64,000 nucleotides of DNA from Coleofasciculus sp. FACHB-T130. GTDB lineage: Bacteria; Cyanobacteriota; Cyanobacteriia; Cyanobacteriales; FACHB-T130. Location of the stretch: NCBI RefSeq assembly GCF_014695375.1, contig NZ_JACJOG010000038.1:124001-188000 (forward strand). The letters are read 5' to 3'. The number at the start of each line of letters is the position of its first letter. Position 1 is the stretch's first letter. Under the pieces are notes generated by a model that saw only the letters and a program-made list of their open reading frames with translations, had not been told where the DNA came from and searched no databases. Positions 44,037 to 52,450 of this stretch are shown here, piece by piece. Position numbers and translations under genes: made by a program.

Positions 44037-44867
44037 ATGGTACGAATTTTTCTTTCCGCTGGACATGGTGCTGGCGATCCGGGCGCACAATCTGGAGGCA
44101 CTACAGAAGACAGAGAAATGCGGCTTACCCGCGATGCTGCGGTTAAGGAAATGCGATCGCGCGGTTTAGAGGTTTCCTCGGTTCCCGATTCCCTGAGTTT
44201 GAAGGAAACGATTACTTGGATCAACGCCTACTCCCGCCGTGGCGACGTCGCTTTAGAAATTCACGCCGATTCCGTCGGCAACACTAATATCCGGGGTGCC
44301 AGCGTCTTCTATACTGACGGCAACGAGCAACGCGAAGGCGATGCCCAGTTACTGCTGCAATCCTTACTGAAGGCAGTTCCCAGTTTGCCATCTCGTGGGG
44401 TTAAATCGGATATCGCCACAGGTGTCGGGAGTTTGGGTTTCTGCCGTCAAGTGGATATTCCCTCTGTGCTGATGGAGTTGGGGTTTATTACCAATCCAAG
44501 CGATCGCTCTTTATTTCAAACGAAGCGTCCAGACTTCGCCCGTGGATTGGCGGACGGTCTAGAAGCATGGAGTCGGAAGGAAGCTCAGAGGCAGGGCTTA
44601 ACGCCTCCCCCTCCTCCTAGCTACCCCGTTATTAGTGTCAAAATCAACGCCCAGCTATATCAAAATCAAGGAATTTTGGTGAATGGGAATGCTTGTATTC
44701 CGGTTGTTTTCCTAAAGTCTTTAGGAATCGATCCGAGTAAAGTCGCAGACTTCCGCACCACTACTCACCGGAATCTCGAATATATCAAAGCGGTAGATTT
44801 GCAGCCATTTAAAGTATCCGTTAAATGGGACAATCCAACCCGCACAGTCGTTTTAACAACCTATTAA
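44037..44867 (+). CDS. N-acetylmuramoyl-L-alanine amidase (Amidase_3)
   Basis: The 276-residue protein is an Amidase_3 zinc enzyme: the first ligand region IFLSAGHGAGDPGA (His), the Glu of the second set near REMRLTRD, HADS for the third, and the catalytic Glu in SVLMELGFITNPSDR. It cuts the bond between MurNAc and the stem peptide. A C-terminal part (about 195-276; SYPVISVKINAQLYQNQGIL) looks like a small beta domain, as in copper-amine-oxidase N-like or SH3-like folds, that may bind the wall. There is no signal peptide at this start; the longer frame from 43929 lacks one too. The GGAGAG at 44022 supports the ATG at 44037. Confidence 0.9.
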   Translation: MVRIFLSAGHGAGDPGAQSGGTTEDREMRLTRDAAVKEMRSRGLEVSSVPDSLSLKETITWINAYSRRGDVALEIHADSVGNTNIRGASVFYTDGNEQREGDAQLLLQSLLKAVPSLPSRGVKSDIATGVGSLGFCRQVDIPSVLMELGFITNPSDRSLFQTKRPDFARGLADGLEAWSRKEAQRQGLTPPPPPSYPVISVKINAQLYQNQGILVNGNACIPVVFLKSLGIDPSKVADFRTTTHRNLEYIKAVDLQPFKVSVKWDNPTRTVVLTTY

Positions 44868-45011
44868 TTTGCTTTCAATTTATTGGGTCATGGGTAATTT
44901 ATAATCGGTTAAATTTTTGAGTTTTGAATAAATCACTCATGACTCACCGCTTATGCGCGATCGCTCAAAAATTACCGATTCCCGATTCCCCGATTGTTTA
45001 ATGAATATTCA

Positions 45012-45656
45012 ATGAACCCATCCTCGGCTGTATCGCTGACAGCAATTGTTTTGGCAGGTGGAAAAAGTTCTCGTATGGGGCGGGATAAAGCCCTAATTTC
45101 TGTTAAGGGCGTTCCCCTGATTCGGCGGGTTTGTGAAGTTGCCCAAGCGTGTGCTTCAAAAGTGTATGTGGTAACGCTGTGGATCGAACGATATCAAGAT
45201 ATTGTACCCAGCACCTGTAAATTAATTCGAGAAGTCGGGACAGGAGAACCACACTCTTTTTCTAACGATGAGAAACCCCAGGGGCCACTGATTGGCTTTG
45301 CTCAAGGACTCGCGCCAGTGCAAACAGAATGGGTGCTGTTACTTGCCTGCGATTTACCCAATTTGAAAGAGGAAGTTTTGCAGAATTGGGTACAGCATTT
45401 ACCAGAGGTACCAGAAGATTGTATTGCCTTCCTCCCCCGACATCCCAAAGGCTGGGAACCGTTATGCGGTTTTTATCGCCGTCGCTGTTTGCCTAGCTTG
45501 ACTGAATTCATTAATAAAGGGGGCAGATCCTTTCAGCAATGGTTGTCTCAACATCCCGTACAAGAACTGCCCCTAACTGAGCGATCGCTCTTATTTAATT
45601 GCAACACACCGGCTGACTTGGAACAGGTAATTGGTAATAAGCGGTTTGAGTTGTAA
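45012..45656 (+). CDS. mobA: Molybdenum cofactor guanylyltransferase MobA
   Basis: The 214-residue protein starts MNPSSAVSLTAIVLAGGKSS: the nucleotide-binding LAGGKSSRMGRDKALI signature is at residues 13-28, with the LLACDLPNL metal/GTP site at about 110-118 and the CGFYRRR segment later. MobA attaches GMP to molybdopterin to make the bis-MGD cofactor, used for example by nitrate reductase. The ATG at 45012 is close to the conserved start; a TTG at 44994 is an alternative. It lies 145 bp after the amidase gene. moaA and moeZ are the other pathway genes in this window, but not in one operon. Confidence 0.93.
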   Translation: MNPSSAVSLTAIVLAGGKSSRMGRDKALISVKGVPLIRRVCEVAQACASKVYVVTLWIERYQDIVPSTCKLIREVGTGEPHSFSNDEKPQGPLIGFAQGLAPVQTEWVLLLACDLPNLKEEVLQNWVQHLPEVPEDCIAFLPRHPKGWEPLCGFYRRRCLPSLTEFINKGGRSFQQWLSQHPVQELPLTERSLLFNCNTPADLEQVIGNKRFEL

Positions 45657-45726
45657 AGACTCGATAAATCGCGTCTGAGTTGTAGAGACTTCAAACGTTG
45701 AACCCATTAGCCATTACCCTTACCAT

Positions 45727-46374
45727 TTAAGGATTAACCGGCGCAGCAGGAACAACGGGTTCTGCGTCCAAATTTGGCAAAGGTGCCAACTGAGGTAGAG
45801 GTTCCGCCGGCGGCGTAAAGTCAGGCGTCGGCTTTCGGGGTGGCGGCGGCGCAAAAGTGGGGGATAAGTTGCGGGGCAAATTATCTGCTGAAATGCAAGT
45901 ATCCAGCGCTTTGGTGGCAGAAATCTCCAACTGGCGATTCAAACCGACAACGCATTCAGCAAAGCGGATTGGTAGGAGGCTACGACGGCAGGATTCGAGT
46001 ACCTCCAGCAACGGCGGGTTTTTGGTATCTTGGGAAATATTAATCACGCACCTGCCTAACTCGATGGGACGTCGCACCCGGAGACAGGCAGCCAGAGCAT
46101 CTTGTGAGGCAATCTGAGCTTCTCGGTTAATATTAAACACGCAAGCGGATAAATCTGTCGGTTTGAGGGCATCCGAACAGCTAGAGGCAGAGAGTTCTGT
46201 AGAGATACCAACCGCCCTTAATTCGGCAGCGCAGTATTGAAAGGGGCTGAAATGGGTGGCGGTGGCAGGAACGGTCTCAACAGCGATCGAAAATAATCCT
46301 GCGGTCAGGGCTAGCCCAGTAGAAGATAATCGTCGGGAACGAGACAAGGCACGTTCGCTACTTTTGTTTTGCAT
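45727..46374 (-). CDS. Exported Cys-rich protein, unknown function
   Basis: The 215-residue product has a signal peptide (about 1-38: a basic N-terminus RSRRLSSTGLALTAGLFSIA ending TVPATA), then a middle part with regularly spaced cysteines (YCAAEL, SCSDAL, ACVFN, ACLRV, RCVINI, SCRRSL, ECVVG, TCISA). A Pro-rich C-terminus follows (APPPPRKPTPDFTPPAEP). It looks like a secreted protein with disulphides, with three or four similar C-x(n)-C units of about 36 residues. No known family. The ATG at 46374 is chosen over GTG 46398. Confidence 0.75.
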   Translation of the reverse strand: MQNKSSERALSRSRRLSSTGLALTAGLFSIAVETVPATATHFSPFQYCAAELRAVGISTELSASSCSDALKPTDLSACVFNINREAQIASQDALAACLRVRRPIELGRCVINISQDTKNPPLLEVLESCRRSLLPIRFAECVVGLNRQLEISATKALDTCISADNLPRNLSPTFAPPPPRKPTPDFTPPAEPLPQLAPLPNLDAEPVVPAAPVNP

Positions 46375-46570
46375 GATAGTTCTACATAAGTAGGTCACAA
46401 GCTATCCTACTTGGACATTGGTAGCAGTTTGCACCTTTGCACTCAGTCTAATGTTATCGGCTGCAACTAAAAATGCGATTGGGGAAGCGATCTCCCTCCA
46501 AAAGCGAATAACAATCGAACCCCACATCTGTACCCAAGAAGTTAGCAAGTTAAAATCTAGAATCAAATCT

Positions 46571-46606
46571 AGAAAAATAGAGACGTTCTCACAGAACGCC
46601 TCTATT
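46571..46606 (-). terminator. Rho-independent terminator after moeZ
   Basis: On the minus strand AATAGAGGCGTTCT pairs with AGAACGTCTCTATT (one mismatch) with a 3-nt loop, followed by a T-run (46571-46577 reads as AAAAA on the plus strand). It is downstream of the moeZ stop. Confidence 0.75.
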
Positions 46607-46644
46607 AAAGGTTACTAAATTCAAAGCTGTAACCTTAAACCTTT

Positions 46645-47817
46645 TTAGTATTCAGGCACCGAAGGGTCAATTTCTCGACTCCAAGCGGTAATTCCGCCTT
46701 TGACGTTGGTGCCTTCTATTCCAGCTTGTTTCAAAATACCCAGCGCCTTCGCCGAACGTCCACCCATTTTACAGTGGGCAATCAAGCGATGACCGTTGAG
46801 CAATTCCTTCACTTGGGCGACACCCGCACCATTTTCAATATCTGGTAACGGAACCAAAACGGAACCCGGAATTTTAGCAATTTCGTACTCGTTAGGATTG
46901 CGAACATCAAGCAGGACAAAATCATTTGCACCGCTATCGAGCAATTCCTTCAATTCCCGAACCGTCATTTCTGACATTTCCATCTGCTGTTTTGCCTCTT
47001 CCGCTTTTGCTTGTGGAATACCGCAGAATTCTTCGTAATCAATTAATTTGTCAATGACTGGTCTTTCCGGGTTCGGACGCAGTTTCAGTTCCCGGAACTT
47101 CATTTGCAAGGCGTCATACAGCAACAACCGCCCACTCAGGGTATTCCCCTGACCTAAGATGATTTTGATCGCTTCAGTTGCCTGGATGGTGCCAATCACG
47201 CCGCACAGAACGCCGAGAACGCCTCCTTCAGCACAAGAAGGAACTAATCCGGGTGGTGGCGGTTCCGGATAGAGGTCGCGGTAATTGGGACCCCCTTCGT
47301 AGTTAAATACCGTTGCTTGACCTTCAAAAAAGAGGATAGAGGCGTAGACGTTGGGCTTGTTTAACAGCACACAAGCATCATTAACAAGATAACGTGTGGG
47401 GAAGTTATCGGTGCCATCTACGACAACATCGTAGGGTTCAAGGATTTGCAGGGCGTTCTCTGAACTCAGGCGGGTTTCGTACAAATCAACTTGGCAATCA
47501 GGATTAATTTCTAAAATCCGGTTTTTTGCCGATTCAATTTTGGGTTTCCCTACCCAAGAGGTGCCGTGAATGACTTGCCGTTGTAAGTTGGAACTATCAA
47601 CGACATCAAAATCGACAATGCCGATGCGTCCGATACCAGCAGCTGCGAGATACAGCAGCAGGGGCGAACCCAGTCCACCTGTACCAACACACAGGACACT
47701 GGCGGCTTTGAGGCGTTTTTGTCCTTCCAGTCCAACTTTGGGCAGGATTAGGTGGCGAGAGTAGCGTTCGTATTCTTCTTTGGAAAGCTGGATTTCATCC
47801 AGATTGGGATTGAGCAT
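46645..47817 (-). CDS. moeZ: Adenylyltransferase/sulfurtransferase MoeZ (ThiF + rhodanese)
   Basis: The 390-residue protein has a ThiF/MoeB E1-like domain (1-250): ATP loop CVGTGGLGSPLLLYLAAAGIG, the NLQRQVIHG stretch and the adenylation region LVPSCAEGGVLGVLCGVIG. A C-terminal rhodanese domain (about 285-390) follows, with the persulfide Cys in IAHCKMGGRSAKAL. It activates sulfur-carrier proteins such as MoaD, ThiS or CysO-like small proteins by adenylation and passes sulfur from the rhodanese part, in Moco, thiamin and cysteine synthesis. The adjoining JAMM peptidase (98 bp upstream) can release carriers from their targets. MoeB and MoeZ names are both used for it. Confidence 0.94.
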   Translation of the reverse strand: MLNPNLDEIQLSKEEYERYSRHLILPKVGLEGQKRLKAASVLCVGTGGLGSPLLLYLAAAGIGRIGIVDFDVVDSSNLQRQVIHGTSWVGKPKIESAKNRILEINPDCQVDLYETRLSSENALQILEPYDVVVDGTDNFPTRYLVNDACVLLNKPNVYASILFFEGQATVFNYEGGPNYRDLYPEPPPPGLVPSCAEGGVLGVLCGVIGTIQATEAIKIILGQGNTLSGRLLLYDALQMKFRELKLRPNPERPVIDKLIDYEEFCGIPQAKAEEAKQQMEMSEMTVRELKELLDSGANDFVLLDVRNPNEYEIAKIPGSVLVPLPDIENGAGVAQVKELLNGHRLIAHCKMGGRSAKALGILKQAGIEGTNVKGGITAWSREIDPSVPEY

Positions 47818-47915
47818 GGCCTTTTAGTGAGGGCAGACAGAGTTAACAGCCTATCAAAAATACAATAGTCTTTGTATCCTTGGGTCTTAATCGTTTTTAA
47901 AATTAAGTTATTAAT

Positions 47916-48398
47916 CTAGGTTGTTTCAACAATTATCATTTCTTCAGGCTGGAACTGGTGGGCGTCGTCGAGACTCCAGTTGCGGAGATCGCCAGCTTTA
48001 CCTTGTTGAACAGAGACAATAATATACGAGTACACTGACCACGCACATGCCCGATCGAATTCCGAAGGAATTGCTGAATGGTCGGGATGGGAGTGGTAAA
48101 TCCCAATGATATCAAGTTGGCGATCGCGTCCCAGCTTTTGTACTTTTAGCATATCTTCGGGAGCGATCGCGTATCTGTCTCGCTTATCTGAACCCAGTTT
48201 GGCGGAACCTTCAATTTCTTGAAATACTTCTACTGCTTCTGCATTCCAGCGATTCTCGGTTGGCATGACTTCCACTACGGTTTTGCCATCTTCCGCCAGT
48301 TTACCCAGCAGCAAACCGCAGCACTCTTCGGGATAGGTGCTTTCGGCATGGGTGCGGATGGCTTGCAAATGCTGAGGGTGGAGTTTTAATACTGCCAA
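47916..48398 (-). CDS. JAMM/MPN metallopeptidase (M67 family)
   Basis: The 160-residue protein has the JAMM metal site: a catalytic Glu in YPEECCGLLLG and HSHPDHSAIPSEFD, that is H-x-H-x10-D, as in bacterial Mec-type proteins. Such enzymes cleave ubiquitin-like sulfur carriers (CysO-like) from their product or target in the cytoplasm, giving cysteine. It is upstream of moeZ, an E1-like enzyme, on the same strand with 98 bp between; the pair forms the usual E1-plus-JAMM context of sulfur-carrier systems. The start is a TTG at 48398, since a stop lies just upstream in frame. Confidence 0.9.
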   Translation of the reverse strand: MAVLKLHPQHLQAIRTHAESTYPEECCGLLLGKLAEDGKTVVEVMPTENRWNAEAVEVFQEIEGSAKLGSDKRDRYAIAPEDMLKVQKLGRDRQLDIIGIYHSHPDHSAIPSEFDRACAWSVYSYIIVSVQQGKAGDLRNWSLDDAHQFQPEEMIIVETT

Positions 48399-48776
48399 GA
48401 TGCCAAATCATCCTGCGCGAGACGTGGAACTATTGTATGCCACAGATGTCTCTCGTTTTGATTGTCTGACTATCTGCTTTTCTTTCACAACAGCCTTGCT
48501 TCTATAGGAATTTTGAAGAAAATCTTCTCTCTTCTCGCTGCTGCCTTGTCTATCAATTCGTTGAGATTGAAACGACAAATTTTATCGGGAATTCAATCAA
48601 AAATATTTTTAATTTCCGGAGGGTTGCTGTAAAATTCCAGAAGTTAATTGTATTGTTCTAAATTTCAGCAATATATATGGGCGCATGGATTCCAATTATA
48701 AAAAATATAGTACCAAAGCGAACACTATTTGTATAGTGCCAATTTCTTTAATTTTTAGCAGCGATCGCTCAATGCG
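48399..48776. other. AT-rich gene-free spacer
   Basis: About 378 bp, AT-rich, with stops in all frames and no conserved ORF. A short ACTAT-ATAGT stem at about 48723-48739 is weak. The word GAGATTGAAACG at about 48565 resembles the end of some cyanobacterial CRISPR repeats but is single, so no array is present. Confidence 0.5.
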
Positions 48777-49505
48777 TCAGTGAGCTTTACCTGCGCCCAG
48801 ATACAGTTCTCCTACCTTCGGATCGTTCAAGAGTTCGGAGCCGGGACCTGTGAAGCGATCGCGTCCTGTATCCAACACATAACCCCGGTGTGCCATGCCT
48901 AAAGCTTTCCGGGCATTTTGTTCCACCAGGACAATTGCTTTGCCCGTTTGATTAATCGCTTGAATCTGCTCAAAAACGTTATTGACCAATAAGGGAGACA
49001 GCGCCGCCGAAGGTTCATCCAGCAGCAACAGAGTGGGTTCCAACATCAAAGCTTTTCCCATCGCCAGCATCTGCCGTTCTCCCCCTGAAAGAGTTCCAGC
49101 ACGCTGATGCCGCCGTTGAGCCAGAACGGGAAAAGTGGTAAAGATATGATCCTTAAGTGGTTTCAAAGGGACGTTGCGAATAAACGCGCCCATCTCCAGA
49201 TTCTCTTCCACCGTCAGCGATGGGAACACATTCGAGATTTGCGGCACGTAGCACATTCCCCGCCGAACAATTTGATCCGACTTTAAGCCAGCAATATTTT
49301 CGCCTTTGAAAGTAATTTTGCCTTTATGAGGGTTTAAAAGTCCAAAGATAGTCTTTGCTAATGTTGATTTTCCGGCACCATTAGGGCCAATTACGGCAAC
49401 TAATTCACCTGGATATATCTTGAAATTCACCCCTTGAAGGATATCCAAATCTTTGACATATCCCGCCCAAACATCTTCAACTTCTAATAAAGGTTCATTA
49501 GTCAT
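48777..49505 (-). CDS. ABC transporter ATP-binding protein (LivF/UrtE type)
   Basis: The 242-residue protein is an ABC ATPase: Walker A AVIGPNGAGKSTL, signature TLSGGERQMLA, Walker B LLLLDEPSAAL and the switch His region IVLVEQNA. The N-terminal LEVEDVWAGYVKDLDILQGV and the C-terminal RGYVLDTGRDRFTG with SELLNDPKVGELYLG are of the LivF/UrtE class that drives branched-chain amino acid or urea uptake. The partner genes (permeases, binding protein, LivG) are not adjacent, so it is an isolated component here; other subunits may lie elsewhere in the genome. Confidence 0.88.
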   Translation of the reverse strand: MTNEPLLEVEDVWAGYVKDLDILQGVNFKIYPGELVAVIGPNGAGKSTLAKTIFGLLNPHKGKITFKGENIAGLKSDQIVRRGMCYVPQISNVFPSLTVEENLEMGAFIRNVPLKPLKDHIFTTFPVLAQRRHQRAGTLSGGERQMLAMGKALMLEPTLLLLDEPSAALSPLLVNNVFEQIQAINQTGKAIVLVEQNARKALGMAHRGYVLDTGRDRFTGPGSELLNDPKVGELYLGAGKAH

Positions 49506-49595
49506 TCGTTCTTATTTATTATTTAATATTTATTTTTTATGGTTCATGATGTATTGCAATTCCTGCATCAACCATGAACCATGAATAATCAACAA

Positions 49596-49820
49596 TTAGG
49601 GTGTTTTTTGCAAATCGGGGCGTTCTTCGGGGACAATTGCGCCTTCCACGGGGCAGACTTGTAGGCAGATGCCGCAGTCAATGCAAGTGGCAAAATCAAT
49701 CCAGTACCAGTCAGTCCCCTTCGTGTTTTTGCCAGGTCCTTCGTGAATACAGGCAACAGGGCAGGCATCGACACAATCAGCGACGCCTTCGCAGGTATTA
49801 GTAACAATCGTATGCGGCAC
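49596..49820 (-). CDS. Ferredoxin, two [Fe-S] clusters (7Fe/8Fe type)
   Basis: The 74-residue protein starts MPHTIVTNTCEGVADCVDAC and has a first cysteine group C-x5-C-x3-C-P and a second C-x2-C-x2-C-x3-C-P (CIDCGICLQVCP). The first group lacks the C-x2-C-x2-C pattern, so a [3Fe-4S] cluster there and a [4Fe-4S] cluster in the second group is likely. It carries electrons at low potential in the cytoplasm. The C-terminal PEERPDLQK tail is short. It is separated from the ABC gene by 90 bp, same strand. Confidence 0.92.
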   Translation of the reverse strand: MPHTIVTNTCEGVADCVDACPVACIHEGPGKNTKGTDWYWIDFATCIDCGICLQVCPVEGAIVPEERPDLQKTP

Positions 49821-49998
49821 AGTGTTCTCTCTCTTGGGATTGGCAGACGGCTGCTTCTATAGCCTACCAAAGTCTTTTGAAAGCTGATAGCTGAAACGAG
49901 ACTTTTTAAATGCAAAAGTATGCAAATAAAGGTGAAATTTTGCAAGAAAAATCGCCTCCCCTTTGCGTACCTCTGCGCGTACCTTTGCGTTAAAAAAT

Positions 49999-51222
49999 CT
50001 AACTCAGCGTCTCAATTTTAGTAGCACCCTCAGCTTCCACCCAGGCAATGCGACGGATGTGACGGCTACGGGCATATTCTCGCACATCTTCAGGCGATCG
50101 CTCCCCTAAATCCATTTCCACTCGTACCAGATGAATCGAATCTCTCAGGGTTTGGGCGTAGGCGAACGCTGCCAGATAGGCTTGGGGAGATGAAGGAACG
50201 ACTAACCAATCACTCGCGGGCGTTTCGCGGGGCATACCAGCCTTCGAGAGCAAGACTTGATATAAGTCTTCAATATTCAGCGCAAAGCCAATACTGGGGT
50301 AAGTTTGCCCCTGGGGATGATAGAGTCCCAGCAGTTGGTCATAGCGTCCACCCTGGGCTAAAACCCGTGCTTGAGTGTCTGTATCGCTAACGACTTCAAA
50401 CACAATGCCGGTGTAATAGTTAAAGGTTTGGATCAAGCTGAGATCCAGAGTTACGGGGAAGCTTTGCTGATGGGAACAGCCTTCATTGAGAAGATCGATC
50501 AGGGATTTCAGAGTATTGACTGTTTGCCGCTCAGATTCTGCTAAATCTAGGGTGGAAACTTGTTGCAGCACATCAGCAGGATGTCCCCGCAGCTCAAATA
50601 GAAATAAAGCTCGTTCTCGCAATTCGGGGGAAAGGGGCAGAGTTTCCAGTGCGATTCGATCGAGATGCGCGATCGCCCGTCGCACTTTTTCTTGCAGATG
50701 AACTGGAAACGGAGAAAAAAGCGATCGCGTTAACCCCGCTTCTCCCAAAATTACCTGCCACTGGCTTAACCCCAGACACTTCAAGCAGTCTCCCAGCAAC
50801 AACAGCACTTCTGCATCTGCCAAGACACCCCCCGCACCCAACAGCTCTACCCCTGCCTGGTAAAATTCCTGCTGACGTCCGTAATTGCTGCCCTGCGGAC
50901 GGCGGAATACATTTGCGTTGTAGTAGAGGCGTTGCGGATAAGTAACACCAGCCATCCGCGTCACAGATGCACGGGCGATCGAAGCCGTCAGTTCTGGGCG
51001 CAGTCCGAGCGTCCCCTCCTCAGCATCCTGTATTTGAATCACTGTCGAGCGCTGGATGGCTCCGCCTGCCATCAAAGTATCCAACCGCTCTAGAGTGGAG
51101 GTGATAATCCGGTGATAGCCCCAGCGGTGATACACCTGCTGCAACCGATCTTCAATCCAGCTTTTTTGAGCGACATCGAGAGGCAGCAAATCCCTCGCGC
51201 CTGCCGGGGGTTGATAAACCAT
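49999..51222 (-). CDS. hisZ: ATP phosphoribosyltransferase regulatory subunit
   Basis: The 407-residue protein looks like histidyl-tRNA synthetase without the anticodon-binding part: MVYQPPAGARDLLPLDVAQK, then LRPELTASIARA, and QGGRYDQLLGLY. That is the HisZ form, which joins the short HisG in the first, feedback-regulated step of histidine synthesis. The YNANVFRRPQG motif corresponds to the HisRS motif 2. The start ATG at 51222 is supported by the family N-terminus. Downstream are ferredoxin and ABC genes without functional relation. Confidence 0.92.
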   Translation of the reverse strand: MVYQPPAGARDLLPLDVAQKSWIEDRLQQVYHRWGYHRIITSTLERLDTLMAGGAIQRSTVIQIQDAEEGTLGLRPELTASIARASVTRMAGVTYPQRLYYNANVFRRPQGSNYGRQQEFYQAGVELLGAGGVLADAEVLLLLGDCLKCLGLSQWQVILGEAGLTRSLFSPFPVHLQEKVRRAIAHLDRIALETLPLSPELRERALFLFELRGHPADVLQQVSTLDLAESERQTVNTLKSLIDLLNEGCSHQQSFPVTLDLSLIQTFNYYTGIVFEVVSDTDTQARVLAQGGRYDQLLGLYHPQGQTYPSIGFALNIEDLYQVLLSKAGMPRETPASDWLVVPSSPQAYLAAFAYAQTLRDSIHLVRVEMDLGERSPEDVREYARSRHIRRIAWVEAEGATKIETLS

Positions 51223-51362
51223 TCAGTCGTTGTTTTTTGTTAGTTGACAAGCGATTTTCAAGCGAAATATTCGCGATTAGCCAGTTGACGGTTTGACTCT
51301 AGTTCTCACCGAAAACTTTCAAACATCTAATAGCCGAGTTGCTAATCGAAGAAATCGCTTTC

Positions 51363-52337
51363 TTATTTCTTCTTACCAAACATACCAAATAAACCGCCTC
51401 CAGACTTATCCTCCGGCTTGCCCTGCCCTGGCTTGCCCTGCCCTGGCTTAGGCGGCGTCGTTGTCTTGCCACCCGCCACTTTTTGTGCCAGCTTGTCTAG
51501 TGCCTGTTTGCCCTCTATCCCAATCGGATCTTGAGGGTTTAATTTCAAAGCTTGGGTGATATGTACCTTCGCCATTGTCACCTTAGGCGGAGTTTGCTTC
51601 AAATAAACCATCCCTAATAAGCTATGGCAACGGCTATTGTTCGGCTCCATTTTCAGGGCTTCCCGCAACTCTATCTCCGCCTTCGCAAACTGGTTCTTCG
51701 TTATCAACTCATCAGCACGACGGAAATAGGGTTCCGCCACTGATGATGGTGTTGGTGTTGGTGGCGGTGGGGGCGGCGCTGGGGGCGGCGATGCATTTCC
51801 GCCAGCAGCCCCCGTGACAGGACGTTTATCTGACATCATCGGCGTTGCTACCCCAGAACCCCCCTTCCGCCTCAGATAAACCATATTCAGTTCGCTGATT
51901 TGAGCCGTCACTTCTAGGACTTGGCTCAAAGATTCATATTGCGTTTGTGCTAGCTTTTGCAGTGCCGTTTTATAGGAATGCTCTAAATCGCCCCCCGCCT
52001 GAGCTAACTGTTTCGCGGTTTCACCTTGGGGTTGAGCGTTCGCCCCTTCCCCAGCCAAGCGCTTACCCATTCGCCCGACCATAACGACGTATTCTGCCCG
52101 CGTGCGATCCTGAGACAGTTGCTCGTAGGCAGGATTTACCAATTTTGACAACATCTGGCTGGCACGCTGTTTTTCTGCTTCGTTTTCAGCCTTGCAACTA
52201 TCCGGATGCAATCTCCGGGCAATTTTGAGATACCGTTTGCGGATGTCATTGACGCCTGCATCTACTGGCACCCCTAAAATTGCGTGGTGGTCTGTGAAAT
52301 CAAACTTGAACAGTCCACGGTCGATCCGAAATGACAT
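51363..52337 (-). CDS. J-domain protein with C-terminal TPR
   Basis: The 324-residue protein has a J domain near the N-terminus (about 15-80) with the DnaK-activating motif in RRLHPDSC (HPD) and a helical continuation. A middle region (about 85-195) has coiled-coil and Pro-rich stretches, then a TPR-like part (about 205-285: AEPYFRRADELITKNQFAKAEIELREAL and NSRCHSLLGMVYLKQ). The C-terminus GKPGQGKPEDKSGGG is disordered. It probably docks DnaK on a target. The ATG at 52337 is preferred over GTG 52352. No DnaJ zinc domain, so a class C (type III) J protein. Confidence 0.88.
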   Translation of the reverse strand: MSFRIDRGLFKFDFTDHHAILGVPVDAGVNDIRKRYLKIARRLHPDSCKAENEAEKQRASQMLSKLVNPAYEQLSQDRTRAEYVVMVGRMGKRLAGEGANAQPQGETAKQLAQAGGDLEHSYKTALQKLAQTQYESLSQVLEVTAQISELNMVYLRRKGGSGVATPMMSDKRPVTGAAGGNASPPPAPPPPPPTPTPSSVAEPYFRRADELITKNQFAKAEIELREALKMEPNNSRCHSLLGMVYLKQTPPKVTMAKVHITQALKLNPQDPIGIEGKQALDKLAQKVAGGKTTTPPKPGQGKPGQGKPEDKSGGGLFGMFGKKK

Positions 52338-52450
52338 AGCCCGCTGTCCCACCGTCAGAGCCGAATATTCTTTCTAATATACTTCCCTTGCGAAACCTAT
52401 GTGTGACCTTGCTTACAGAGAAGCCTGATTTTTAGCACTTTGCCATCTAC

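Noticed and set aside
43880-44224. N-terminal extension of the nucleoside transporter frame
   Set aside because: It is antisense to the amidase gene and has no family-like residues; the ATG at 43879 fits.
48540-48580. GAGATTGAAACG word like a CRISPR repeat end
   Set aside because: Single occurrence, no spaced repeats; no array and no cas gene in the window.
49589-49945. 118-codon minus-strand ORF over the ferredoxin
   Set aside because: The ferredoxin frame has all eight expected cysteines and the correct length; this is its shadow.
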